Source: Tenericutes bacterium ADurb.BinA124
GTDB taxonomy: Bacteria > Bacillota_I > Bacilli_A > ML615J-28 > CAG-698
Direction of reading: 5' to 3'
Assembly: GCA_002068415.1 (NCBI GenBank)
Contig: MVZM01000010.1
Coordinates: 1 to 64,000, forward strand
DNA: 64,000 nt
Shown here one piece after another: positions 1-7,988 of the stretch. Every line of letters starts with the position of its first letter. Positions within the stretch are counted from its first letter, which is position 1. The notes under the pieces are model-generated. The model was not told where the DNA came from and did not search any database. It was given only the letters and a program-made list of their open reading frames with translations. The position numbers were made by a program, and so were the translations under genes.

Positions 1-10
1 AGTGATTTAA

Positions 11-39
11 ATTATACTGATTTCTATGAACTTTTTCAA
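11..39 (-). promoter_or_regulatory. Sigma-A type promoter firing out of the left edge
   Basis: On the minus strand TTGAAA (34-39) and TATAAT (11-16) are separated by exactly 17 bases. It lies just past the stop codon of the small lipoprotein gene and would drive a gene to the left of this window. Confidence 0.6.
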
Positions 40-43
40 TTGT

Positions 44-166
44 TTATTTGTCGCATTTAGGCTTGGAAGATGCCCCATCAGCTGCAAATGTTCTTTCTTC
101 TTGACATGCTGATAAAGCAAATACCGAAGCAAGGACAACTAAAAAGACTAATAATTTTTTAAACAT
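44..166 (-). CDS. Small predicted lipoprotein (40 aa)
   Basis: A 40-residue open frame with ATG at 166 and a good ribosome site (AAGGAG, six bases before the start). Residues 1-20 form a lipoprotein signal peptide (two Lys, a hydrophobic run) ending in the lipobox LSAC with Cys21, so the mature product would be a lipid-anchored tail of only 20 residues ending GASSKPKCDK. It follows rnfB by 73 bases; a possible extended -10 (TGGTAGAAT) lies between them, so it may have its own transcript. Function is not recognised. It could be an Rnf accessory, a signalling peptide precursor, or the truncated remnant of a longer lipoprotein. Part of its 3' coding sequence recurs near 28.75 kb. Confidence 0.6.
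   Translation of the reverse strand: MFKKLLVFLVVLASVFALSACQEERTFAADGASSKPKCDK
52..76 (-). repeat. 25-bp dispersed repeat, copy 1
   Basis: The last codons of the small lipoprotein (peptide GASSKPKC) are identical over 25 bases to plus-strand positions 28743-28767. Weaker similarity continues for about 30 bases on the downstream side. The two copies are in opposite orientation. Confidence 0.75.
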
Positions 167-239
167 GTATTTCTCCTTTTCTAGACTTTTATATTCTACC
201 ACAATACATTTAAAAAAGTTGTTAAAATGCTTACCATTT

Positions 240-551
240 TTATTGTTTATTTCCCTTAGGTGCTTCTGCTAAATAAACTTTGATTTGGTCATGCATTTCT
301 TGTTTTCCCGGTTTACAGTTAATGGAATCAGCTTTGCCTAAAATAATTTGCTCTGCCAATCCTTGACATCCAGGATATCCACAAGCCCCGCAATTATAAC
401 CTGGAAGCATGCTTGTAACTTTTTCCAAACGCTCATCAACTTCCACCGCCAATACTTTCGATAAAACCCCAATCAGCACCCCAAAAAGACCACCCAAACC
501 GGCTAAAACAATAATCGGCATTAAATAGGTATGAAAGACTGTTAACAACAT
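240..551 (-). CDS. rnfB: Rnf electron transport complex subunit RnfB, short form lacking the ferredoxin domains
   Basis: Last Rnf gene of the operon. Residues 1-33 are an N-terminal membrane anchor; residues 54-79 hold the characteristic [4Fe-4S] domain (Cys54, Cys57, Cys62, Cys79, in CGACGYPGC context). The protein then stops at residue 103. Family RnfB proteins continue with an eight-Cys (2x[4Fe-4S]) ferredoxin domain, often more, which takes electrons from soluble ferredoxin. That part is absent, and no Cys-rich frame exists in the 239 bases downstream, so a simple frameshift does not explain it. Starts one base after the rnfA stop. The identity as RnfB is clear; whether the short form works alone is unknown. 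Confidence 0.88.
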   Translation of the reverse strand: MLLTVFHTYLMPIIVLAGLGGLFGVLIGVLSKVLAVEVDERLEKVTSMLPGYNCGACGYPGCQGLAEQIILGKADSINCKPGKQEMHDQIKVYLAEAPKGNKQ

Positions 552-552
552 T

Positions 553-1134
553 TTAAATCACCCCAACAAATTTTGCAAAAATCATGGCCATTAAACCCGC
601 CATAATCAAAGCAATTGGCACCCCTTTAAAAGGAAGCGGAACAGGGCCATTATCGATCTTTTCACGAAGTGATGAAAAAATATAAATCACAAGCAAAAAA
701 CCCACGGAAGAGGCAAAAGACATAACAAAGGAAGTTAGTAAATTATATTCAGGAGTGGCAACAATTTTCGCCATTCCTAAAACACCACAGTTGGTCGTAA
801 TTAAAGGCAGATAAATTCCCATGCTTTTATAAAGCGAGGGCACAACTTTTTTCAAAAACATTTCAATTATCTGAACAAGTGAGGCAATAACTAGAATAAA
901 GACAATCGTTGCCATATACCCCATCGCAAACGGGGCTAGAATGAATTCAAATAATGTCCAGCTAATCACACTCGATAAAGTAATGACAAAAATAACAGCC
1001 AAGCCCATTCCTACAGCTGATTCCTGTTTGGAAGAAACACCTAAAAAGGGACAAGTACCTAAGAAACGCGATAAAATAATGTTTTCAACCAAAACTGCAC
1101 TGAAAGCTAAAGTTAAAATTTCGCCTAAAGTCAT
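553..1134 (-). CDS. rnfA: Rnf electron transport complex subunit RnfA
   Basis: A 193-residue integral membrane subunit with six predicted membrane helices, matching the RnfA/NqrE family from end to end (ENIILSRFLGTCPFLGVS near the N-terminus, LPLITTNCGVLG in the middle). RnfA and RnfE are pseudo-symmetric partners that hold a [2Fe-2S] centre between them inside the membrane and form part of the ion path; the Cys residues in the TNCGVLG and GTCPFLG motifs are the conserved ligands. Its start codon overlaps the rnfE stop by one base, showing translational coupling in the operon. Confidence 0.95.
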   Translation of the reverse strand: MTLGEILTLAFSAVLVENIILSRFLGTCPFLGVSSKQESAVGMGLAVIFVITLSSVISWTLFEFILAPFAMGYMATIVFILVIASLVQIIEMFLKKVVPSLYKSMGIYLPLITTNCGVLGMAKIVATPEYNLLTSFVMSFASSVGFLLVIYIFSSLREKIDNGPVPLPFKGVPIALIMAGLMAMIFAKFVGVI

Positions 1135-1775
1135 TATTTAGTCACCACCTTTTTACGGTTAATGATGTTAGCAAAGCCAATCAATAATCCTAAAATGATG
1201 TAAGCCCCTGCCGGTGTAACAAAGAAATGCGAAAAGAAGGGAAATTTATTGTCTTCACTGCGGTTAAATAAATCATTTAAATTGAATTTCAAATCACCCC
1301 AAACGGTTATTCCACCCGTTCCAAGTATTTCTCGGATTATGGATATTAAAATCAAAACTAAGGCATAGCCCAGAACCATACCAATGGCATCAATAAGCGA
1401 ATCGAGAATATTATTTTTTGAAGCAAAAGCTTCCGCTCTTCCTAAAATAATGCAATTAACGACCACTAAGGAAATCCACATTCCTAAGCTTTTCGATAAA
1501 CTTGGTAAAAAAGCCGCCATAATCATCTCCGCTAAAGTTACAAGGGTGGCGATAACAACGATAAAAATCGGAATGCGGATTTGATTGGGAACAATTTTAC
1601 GAATTGCGGAAATAATTACATTGGACAAAATTAAAACAAACATTAATATAGCGCTCATTCCTAAAGCATTTTCAACCGTTGTCGTTATCGCTAGTGGTGC
1701 ACAAAGGCCAAGCAGGGATACTAAAATTTGATTTTCTTTCCAAAAACCTTTTAAAAAGTTCTCACGTTTAGTCAT
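1134..1775 (-). CDS. rnfE: Rnf electron transport complex subunit RnfE
   Basis: A 213-residue membrane subunit of the RnfE/NqrD family: N-terminal amphipathic segment (FLKGFWKENQ), LGLCAPLAITTTVENALGM with a conserved Cys, six membrane helices, and VVVNCIILGRAEAFA with the second conserved Cys. Partner of RnfA around the membrane [2Fe-2S] cluster. It overlaps the end of rnfG by 8 bases and touches rnfA by one base. A loop near residues 150-175 (DLKFNLNDLFNRSEDNKFPF) is the usual RnfE periplasmic segment. Confidence 0.95.
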   Translation of the reverse strand: MTKRENFLKGFWKENQILVSLLGLCAPLAITTTVENALGMSAILMFVLILSNVIISAIRKIVPNQIRIPIFIVVIATLVTLAEMIMAAFLPSLSKSLGMWISLVVVNCIILGRAEAFASKNNILDSLIDAIGMVLGYALVLILISIIREILGTGGITVWGDLKFNLNDLFNRSEDNKFPFFSHFFVTPAGAYIILGLLIGFANIINRKKVVTK

Positions 1776-2319
1776 TGCTTATTCCTCCTAAAGTATGAGC
1801 GATTGATTTAAAATGTGCTACAGCCGCATGAATACCTCCAACGACTGCATTGGCTGTCACCGTTGAACCCGCAAGGATTTCTGGGGAATAATTATCAACC
1901 GATTCATTAGCAATGGAAAAATCGTGATTAAATAGTTTATCACCTTTTCCAGGTGTTTCTTTACCGGCTTCCACCATTTTCACATTTACTATTTTCCCGT
2001 CAGCTGCGATACAAACTAAACTAATGACCGCGCCACCATAACCTTGGGCTTTGGTTTTATAGATAACGGCAGATAATTTATTATCGCTTCCAAAAGCAAA
2101 ATAAATTTCAGTAATTTTGGAATTCAAATTATCATAGTTTTTAGATTGGTCGACACTATAAGCATCATAAGGGAAATATTGTTCTAAAGCTTGGCGCAGT
2201 TCTTCTTGTTGGCGGGTATTGATTATTTCTGAAGTAATATTATTAACCAAGGCCAGTAAAAAACCAGCAACAATGCCGAGAACAATTAAAATTAAAGAAT
2301 ATTTTAAGGGTTTAGCCAT
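1768..2319 (-). CDS. rnfG: Rnf electron transport complex subunit RnfG (covalent FMN)
   Basis: A 183-residue protein: one N-terminal membrane helix (about residues 8-28), then an FMN_bind domain facing outside. The flavinylation site is AGSTVTA at 150-156, where Thr155 is the expected phosphoester-linked FMN residue; the family consensus is SGATxTS, so this is a mildly divergent but usable motif. The start chosen is the ATG at 2319 because GGAGG sits six bases upstream; an ATG 42 bases earlier lies inside the rnfD coding sequence and adds a non-membrane stretch not seen in the family. Overlaps the end of the rnfD fusion by 8 bases. An ApbE-type flavin transferase would be needed and is not in this window. 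Confidence 0.93.
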   Translation of the reverse strand: MAKPLKYSLILIVLGIVAGFLLALVNNITSEIINTRQQEELRQALEQYFPYDAYSVDQSKNYDNLNSKITEIYFAFGSDNKLSAVIYKTKAQGYGGAVISLVCIAADGKIVNVKMVEAGKETPGKGDKLFNHDFSIANESVDNYSPEILAGSTVTANAVVGGIHAAVAHFKSIAHTLGGISND

Positions 2320-4507
2320 TTTGAGCCTCCAAATAAGCACGAGCGATTTGGGCCGCTTCAAGAATACTTCTTGAAGTTACTGTGGCCCCACTGACAACTT
2401 CAACCAATGATAAATCGCTTTGATTAGTGATAATATCAGCCGGAATTTTTATTTCCGGATTACCATTGGCTGGATCATAACCAGCATTGTATTCATCATT
2501 ATACGATTCATTCGTTGCGTTGCTTGTGAAAGCGATCATCGTTCCTGTTCCATCAAAGGTAATTACCGAAGTAATTTTACTTGAAAAACCACCTGTTATT
2601 ACCGTAAGTTTGGTAAATCCAACTCCTTTTTCAACAGCATCAATATAGTTAACAAATAAGTTGTTGTTAATTAAAGTTGTCAATTGTTGGCGAAGGGATT
2701 CATCAATGGCATTAGTAATCACATAGTCGGCATCTGTGTTGACCACATAACGATTAGCTCCTTGACGGAAAATATAAACAAAACCAAGAGTAACAAAATC
2801 TTGGGCTTTCCCCGTTAATCGTAAATTATTATTAGTTGATAAATTACTCACATATGCTTGTGCTGTTTCAACTGCCTTAATAACAGCGTTGGATGTAACG
2901 GTCGCCCCGCTAACTAAATTTACGGCACTTAAATCATTTTGATTAGCCACAATCAACGGTGGTAAAACAGTATGCGGATGCCCACTAGTAAGAGTCCAGT
3001 TCTCATTATAATCATCAGCGTAGGATTCATTTTCCGTATTGACCGTCACACCAGTAATCTTATTATCCATATCAAAGATGATTTGTGTAATGATTGCGGA
3101 AGAAAAGCCTTGGGAACTTACTTTCACAATCAAATTCGTCTTTGTTTCTTCAATTCCCGTCACAAAATGTTCAAGCTTGTTGGCATTAATTTGTGCTAAA
3201 AATAACGTTCTAAAGTGGTCAGTATTATAATCATCCACATTAATTTGACTGATGGCATATTGATGATCAGTGGTGACCACAACTTCTTGACCATCAACAG
3301 TAAAGGTATATTTAAACTGTAAATTATTAAAATCTTGGTTTTTATTCGATAATTCAATAACCGGTTCCGCTTCTTTTGTTGTGTAAGCACTGATGGCATA
3401 GATACTAATACCGGCAAATAATAAAGCAATCAATGAATAAGTAAAAACTATTTTCTTTAAATTGACACAGACGCGTAATTTTGCTGCTGTCCGATCAATA
3501 ATAACTGTGAATAAATTCATAATTAAAATCGAGGTAGCAACACCTTCCGGCATATTACCTTTAAAGCGGAACAAAATTGTTAAAACCCCTAAACCAATGG
3601 CAAAAATTATTTTTCCATTCGGTGTTTTCGGGCTAGTAACTGGTTCCGTTGCCATAAATATGGCGCCAAACATTAAAGAGCCATTAAATATACTAAAGAA
3701 AGCAAACTCTAAATTCCCGGCATAACCGTTGAAGGCACCAATAATATAAGATAGTATAAATACTGTTCCTAAATAAAAAGCCGGAATCCGCCAATTGATG
3801 ACTTTACGGATGATTAGAAAGACCATGGCAACTAAACAAAGTAAGGCACTAGTTTCCGCAATGGCACCCGGAACAAAACCCAAAAACATTTTTCCAAGTC
3901 CATATTGCTTGATTAAAACTTCCACATTGGCAATCGGATCTTGCTTTAAAACAGTCATCGGTGTTGCACCCGCAATGATGGCTTCGCTAGCATTTAAAAA
4001 ACCGTTACCGGCAGTAATGACCGAAAAATATGCCGCAGTTAAAAATAAGTATCCAATCAAAGCCGGATTAAAAACATTATGTCCAAACCCACCAAACAAT
4101 AGTTTTCCGATAATAATCGCAAAAACCACTCCTATAATGAGGACCCATAAGGGGGTGTTTACCGATAACATCATAGCGAGGAGTAATCCGGTAATCACAG
4201 CAAACGAGTTATTAAGCGTTTTTTTAATGTTTTTATCCTTCAATAGAAATTTATAGTAAACAAATTCCACAATAATTGCCGTTACCCCACCCATCATAAT
4301 GAATATCAAGGGATAAAGCATCAACCACACGGAAGTAATGTCTTTATTGATAAACGGTAATAAGCCATTTTTAATCCAAGCAAACAAAATTAAGGGCAAG
4401 AGAGACAAAATAAAATCACGCATAATGATTTTCGTCCCGTAACCAGGACTGTCCGCTTTTCGAATAAATGGTTCTTTTCCTAATATTAACTTTCGTTGAT
4501 CATTCAT
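2312..4507 (-). CDS. rnfD: RnfD fused to two C-terminal FMN-binding (RnfG-like) domains
   Basis: 731 residues, about twice the usual RnfD length. Residues 1-345 are RnfD: many membrane helices, the GFGHNVFNPALIGY motif, and AGATPMT at 179-185 where Thr185 is the expected covalent FMN site. A further helix (about 353-375) leads into two tandem extracytoplasmic FMN_bind domains (about 393-553 and 570-726), each with NESY upstream and a perfect SGATVTS flavinylation motif (533-539, Thr538; 706-712, Thr711). The two domains resemble each other, pointing to internal duplication. I use ATG 4507 (AAGGTG six bases upstream) rather than the GTG at 4516, which overlaps the rnfC stop. Canonical Rnf carries covalent FMN on RnfD and RnfG only; here four sites are predicted in the complex. 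The base of the tail is fused in frame, with no stop codon between. Confidence 0.93.
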   Translation of the reverse strand: MNDQRKLILGKEPFIRKADSPGYGTKIIMRDFILSLLPLILFAWIKNGLLPFINKDITSVWLMLYPLIFIMMGGVTAIIVEFVYYKFLLKDKNIKKTLNNSFAVITGLLLAMMLSVNTPLWVLIIGVVFAIIIGKLLFGGFGHNVFNPALIGYLFLTAAYFSVITAGNGFLNASEAIIAGATPMTVLKQDPIANVEVLIKQYGLGKMFLGFVPGAIAETSALLCLVAMVFLIIRKVINWRIPAFYLGTVFILSYIIGAFNGYAGNLEFAFFSIFNGSLMFGAIFMATEPVTSPKTPNGKIIFAIGLGVLTILFRFKGNMPEGVATSILIMNLFTVIIDRTAAKLRVCVNLKKIVFTYSLIALLFAGISIYAISAYTTKEAEPVIELSNKNQDFNNLQFKYTFTVDGQEVVVTTDHQYAISQINVDDYNTDHFRTLFLAQINANKLEHFVTGIEETKTNLIVKVSSQGFSSAIITQIIFDMDNKITGVTVNTENESYADDYNENWTLTSGHPHTVLPPLIVANQNDLSAVNLVSGATVTSNAVIKAVETAQAYVSNLSTNNNLRLTGKAQDFVTLGFVYIFRQGANRYVVNTDADYVITNAIDESLRQQLTTLINNNLFVNYIDAVEKGVGFTKLTVITGGFSSKITSVITFDGTGTMIAFTSNATNESYNDEYNAGYDPANGNPEIKIPADIITNQSDLSLVEVVSGATVTSRSILEAAQIARAYLEAQNG

Positions 4508-4512
4508 TGATT

Positions 4513-5814
4513 TCACCTTTTCTTCAGAACTTCAGCTTTAGCTTTAGCCACAGCCTCCGTTAACTCGATTCTCGAAGGACAAATATATGAACATAAACCA
4601 CATTGCATACATAAATCGGCTTTTAATTCCTTTATCGAATCTACGTTTTTAGCATCCAAAGCTTGTTTGATTTGAATTGGCGAAAGCCAAACCGGGCAAA
4701 CTTCGGAGCATTTACCACAACCCATACACTCAGGATTATCTTCTCGTATCATTTTGGGCATCACGACGACACTGGATAATGAGCGATTAACTACCATTTG
4801 GTCGGAATAAATACTTTTCCCCGTCATTGGTCCGCCAGCAATAAAGTAAACTTCTTTAAGATTATCCGCATAACCGCCGATTTGTTCAATAATATCACTA
4901 ACTTTAGTGCCGATTTTTACAAACACATTCGTTGGTTCTTTAATACCTTCACCAGTAATCGTTACCATTTTTTCAATTAAGGGGTGGTTTTCTTCTACGG
5001 CTTGGCAAACAGCAACTGCTGTTGAAGCATTATTAACCACAACTCCGACTTCACTTGGCAAGGAATGGTAATTTTTACCGGTAATCCTTTGAACGATATA
5101 TTTTTCCCAACCGGCTGGATATTCATCTTTTAATTCAAAGACAGCAATTTCCGGTTCTTCAGTAAGCGCTAATTTTATCTTTTGAATAAGGGTCTTTTTG
5201 TTTTCTTTAATCGCAATAAAGCCTTTGGGAGCAGAAACAGCCTTCATCAAATATTTCATTCCCCGTATTAATTGATCTAAATGATCTTTGATTAAAGCAT
5301 AATCGGTCGTTATATAAGGCTCACATTCAGCCGCGTTAATGATAACCATCGCCATTGCTTGCTTAACTTTCAATTTAAAATAAGTGGGAAAACCACTTCC
5401 ACCTAAACCAACAACACCATTATTGAAAACTGCTTCCACAATTTGTTCTTGGGTAAAATCTTGAAAAGCTTGCGGCTTGATGGCTTCGCACTTTGATTCG
5501 GTAAAATCATTTTTTATTTTAACCGTTGCCACCATTTTACCGGAAGCGTGCCACATTTTTTCATTGATGGAAATAACTTCGCCACTGACTGAAGCATGAA
5601 TCGGCAAACAAAATGTTCCTGTTTTATTGGCAATTATTTGTCCAAGCTTGACTAAATCCCCGACTTTAACATTAACATCGCAGGGTGTATTTTGTTCAAC
5701 AAGGGGGATATAGACATAACTAGGATTTAAAAACTCCACATAGGGGTTTTTTAAAGACATTTCTTTATGTCCCCGATGTTCAGAAATATGCGTTCCTTTA
5801 CTCTTAATAAACAC
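4513..5814 (-). CDS. rnfC: Rnf electron transport complex subunit RnfC
   Basis: First gene of the rnf operon, 433 residues. The N-terminal part has the RnfC lipoyl-like and barrel fold (VGDLVKLGQIIA), followed by the NADH/FMN-binding region (VVGLGGSGFPTYFKL, INAAECEPYITTD), an SLBB-type segment and a C-terminal 2x[4Fe-4S] ferredoxin domain with CMGCGKCSEVCP and CMQCGLCSYICP. It is the cytoplasmic subunit that exchanges electrons with NAD(H). GTG at 5814 is taken as the start because GAGGAGG lies five bases upstream; the ATG codons further out have no ribosome site and would sit over the promoter. No long C-terminal extension is present. Confidence 0.94.
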   Translation of the reverse strand: MFIKSKGTHISEHRGHKEMSLKNPYVEFLNPSYVYIPLVEQNTPCDVNVKVGDLVKLGQIIANKTGTFCLPIHASVSGEVISINEKMWHASGKMVATVKIKNDFTESKCEAIKPQAFQDFTQEQIVEAVFNNGVVGLGGSGFPTYFKLKVKQAMAMVIINAAECEPYITTDYALIKDHLDQLIRGMKYLMKAVSAPKGFIAIKENKKTLIQKIKLALTEEPEIAVFELKDEYPAGWEKYIVQRITGKNYHSLPSEVGVVVNNASTAVAVCQAVEENHPLIEKMVTITGEGIKEPTNVFVKIGTKVSDIIEQIGGYADNLKEVYFIAGGPMTGKSIYSDQMVVNRSLSSVVVMPKMIREDNPECMGCGKCSEVCPVWLSPIQIKQALDAKNVDSIKELKADLCMQCGLCSYICPSRIELTEAVAKAKAEVLKKR

Positions 5815-5850
5815 GATGACCTCCTCTAATTTACTATTTAAACCTTGTTT

Positions 5851-5859
5851 ATTATAACA
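5851..5859 (-). promoter_or_regulatory. Extended -10 promoter of the rnf operon
   Basis: TGTTATAAT on the minus strand, about 37 bases before the rnfC start; no good -35 hexamer at 17 bases, as expected for an extended -10 promoter. Confidence 0.5.
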
Positions 5860-5901
5860 TAGGCTCATTAAAAAAGGAAACACTTTTTAAGCGCTTATAG
5901 A

Positions 5902-5928
5902 AGAAAAAAAGCGAACTTCATATCGCTT
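5902..5928 (-). terminator. Rho-independent terminator after recO
   Basis: Stem AAGCGA/TCGCTT with an 8-base loop followed by a run of seven T on the minus strand; the 5' arm begins inside the recO stop codon. Separates the phoH-recO operon from rnf. Confidence 0.8.
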
Positions 5929-6655
5929 AAAGTTTCTTAAGAATAGCTTCTGCTCGACTGTTAAAACCTAAAAAATGTTCGTAATAATGATCTAAAAATT
6001 GACTAATTTCTAATAAATAATTAGGAATTTGATTAAGAACGGGTGGGGATAGAAACACTAATTTCGTTAAGTATAAAAACTTGATAACTTCAATTACATC
6101 AGGATCAAAAAATGTTAAGGTTTGGTTTTGACAATGAACACAAACCATCCCGCCATTGTTTAAATCGAATGTTCCTTGCTTAATGCTCGTGCCGCAATTG
6201 ACACATTTGGAGAAAATGGGGCCAACTCCTAATAAATAGAGTAATTTTAAACGGAATATTTGCAAATAAAGAGGATGAAAGGAATTATTAATTAAATCAA
6301 GAATTTGATTGCAAAAGGAAAACAAAGTTTGCTTGTCATCAATATGATTAGCCAATTGGTTAATCATATCAAGGATAACTATGACCATTCTCATTTTATC
6401 AATATTTGTTTTAGTAGCGGAAAAGTTTTGCACAACTTCGCCACTAGTTAAAATCGGAAACCCTTTTTGAAGGCGATCTGAAGTTTGAAAACGGATTTTT
6501 GTCAATTCATTGCTATAGGCATAGTTATGACTTTTGGGATTAGCACTCCCCCTCATCAAATAACTAGTATAATCAAAAGCAGTTAAAATCCAAACAATTT
6601 TCGAATTTTCCTGATAATTTTGTGTTTTGATTATTAAGCCTTCAATTAAACTCAT
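5927..6655 (-). CDS. recO: DNA repair protein RecO
   Basis: 242 residues, usual RecO length. N-terminal OB fold with the typical opening (EGLIIKTQNYQENSKIVWILT), helical middle, and a zinc-binding pair of Cys motifs near residue 150-180 (CVNCG...CVHC). RecO anneals single strands and helps RecR load RecA onto SSB-coated DNA in the RecFOR repair pathway. Last gene of phoH-ybeY-cdd-era-recO, a common Bacillota order. The ATG at 6655 has AAGGA eight bases upstream; the ATG two codons earlier is only two bases from it. Confidence 0.9.
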   Translation of the reverse strand: MSLIEGLIIKTQNYQENSKIVWILTAFDYTSYLMRGSANPKSHNYAYSNELTKIRFQTSDRLQKGFPILTSGEVVQNFSATKTNIDKMRMVIVILDMINQLANHIDDKQTLFSFCNQILDLINNSFHPLYLQIFRLKLLYLLGVGPIFSKCVNCGTSIKQGTFDLNNGGMVCVHCQNQTLTFFDPDVIEVIKFLYLTKLVFLSPPVLNQIPNYLLEISQFLDHYYEHFLGFNSRAEAILKKL

Positions 6656-6670
6656 TTCCATCGTCCTTTA

Positions 6671-7582
6671 TTAAACTTGAATTTTATAAACCATTTTTTT
6701 AAGTTGTGATTCTTTATTGCGCCAATCTTTTTCGACTTTAACCCATAGTTCAAGATATATTTTTTGACCAAGCAACATCACAATGTCTTGGCGGGCCAAA
6801 GAGCCAATTTTTTTAATCATATCTCCATTTCGTCCAATAATTATCTTTTTTTGACTGGCTTTTTCCACATAAATCACAGCATGAATATCTAATAAATTGG
6901 GATTATCGGGGTTAACTTGCATTTCTTCAACAACCACAGCCACCGAATGCGGAATTTCTTCCCTCGTTAACAATAAAACTTTTTCCCGAATCATTTCACC
7001 AATAATAAAGGGTTCTGGATAATCGGTTATTTGATCATCAGGATAATATTTGGGCCCCTCATTCAATAAGGAAATGATTGCTAAAAACAAGCGATTGACA
7101 TTTTCGAGCGTCAAAGCGCTAACATAATAAACTTCAGTAAAATTAAAAGCCTGGGCAAATTTATGGATATTAAGCAATAATTGATTTTTGTTTTTCACAA
7201 GGTCGATTTTGTTAACAACTAAAATGACCTTGGTGGATACTTTTTTCAATTGTTCAATCACAAATTGATCACCGGTACCAAAAGCTTCATTGCCATCAAT
7301 GATATAAAGGATTAAATCAACATCAGTTAATGTGGCTAAAGAAACTTGGTTCATCATTTCGCCCAATTCATGTCGAGGTTTATGAATTCCCGGCGTATCG
7401 ATAAATAACACTTGTTCGCTTAATGATGTATGAATTCCTAGAATTCTATTTCTCGTCGTTTGCGGTTTGTCACTGACAATGGAAATTTTCTTTCCTAAAA
7501 AAGCATTAATTAAAGTCGATTTCCCCACATTGGGGCGCCCAATTAAAGCAACAAACCCCGACTTAAACTTGTTTTCTCCCAT
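6671..7582 (-). CDS. era: GTPase Era
   Basis: 303 residues. N-terminal GTPase domain with GRPNVGKST (G1), DTPGIHKP (G3) and NKID (G4); C-terminal KH RNA-binding domain (IIGRNGDMIKKIG). Era binds the 3' end of 16S rRNA and checks 30S subunit assembly. The ATG at 7582 (AAAGGA upstream) overlaps the end of cdd; an in-frame ATG 18 bases earlier has no ribosome site. Neighbours ybeY (16S processing) and recO are its usual partners. Confidence 0.96.
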   Translation of the reverse strand: MGENKFKSGFVALIGRPNVGKSTLINAFLGKKISIVSDKPQTTRNRILGIHTSLSEQVLFIDTPGIHKPRHELGEMMNQVSLATLTDVDLILYIIDGNEAFGTGDQFVIEQLKKVSTKVILVVNKIDLVKNKNQLLLNIHKFAQAFNFTEVYYVSALTLENVNRLFLAIISLLNEGPKYYPDDQITDYPEPFIIGEMIREKVLLLTREEIPHSVAVVVEEMQVNPDNPNLLDIHAVIYVEKASQKKIIIGRNGDMIKKIGSLARQDIVMLLGQKIYLELWVKVEKDWRNKESQLKKMVYKIQV

Positions 7583-7988
7583 CCAAATCATCCTTTGCAA
7601 ATCTAAACGGTAATAAATCTTTAACCTTTACAACTAAATCCTGTTTTTCCCAATTCGTCATCACGACTTCCACATCGGGATTAATTAATTCCGCCATCAC
7701 TTGGCGACAAGCACCACATGGAGATACTGGGCCTAGTGTTGGACCAATAATCATCATGCCAATAATATCATTTTGTCGATATCCTAATGAGTAAGCCGTA
7801 AACAAAGCACTTCGTTCCGCACAATTGGACAAGCCATAGGAAGCATTTTCAACATTCGCTCCCGTAATAATCTGTCCATCTTTCATTAATAAAGCTGCTC
7901 CCACCGCAAATTGGGAATAGGGGGCATAAGCTTGTTTGGCAACCCTTGTAACGGCATCATATAAACGTTGATAATCTGCTGACTTCAT
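7563..7988 (-). CDS. cdd: Cytidine deaminase
   Basis: 141 residues, homotetrameric class. Zinc and catalytic residues are present: NVENASYGLSNCAERSAL (Cys and catalytic Glu) and PCGACRQ (two Cys). Converts cytidine and deoxycytidine to uridine and deoxyuridine for salvage. Overlaps ybeY by 4 bases upstream and era by 20 bases downstream, so all three are translated as a coupled set. Works in the same salvage scheme as deoD and deoC found at 53-54 kb. Confidence 0.95.
   Translation of the reverse strand: MKSADYQRLYDAVTRVAKQAYAPYSQFAVGAALLMKDGQIITGANVENASYGLSNCAERSALFTAYSLGYRQNDIIGMMIIGPTLGPVSPCGACRQVMAELINPDVEVVMTNWEKQDLVVKVKDLLPFRFAKDDLDGRKQV

Noticed and set aside
1-239. Frameshifted continuation of rnfB with ferredoxin domains
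   Set aside because: No frame downstream holds CxxCxxC motifs; the region encodes the small lipoprotein.
240-5814. Na+-translocating NADH:quinone reductase (Nqr) instead of Rnf
   Set aside because: RnfB and RnfC with ferredoxin-type Cys motifs are present and no nqrA or nqrF is seen; gene order C-D-G-E-A-B is Rnf.
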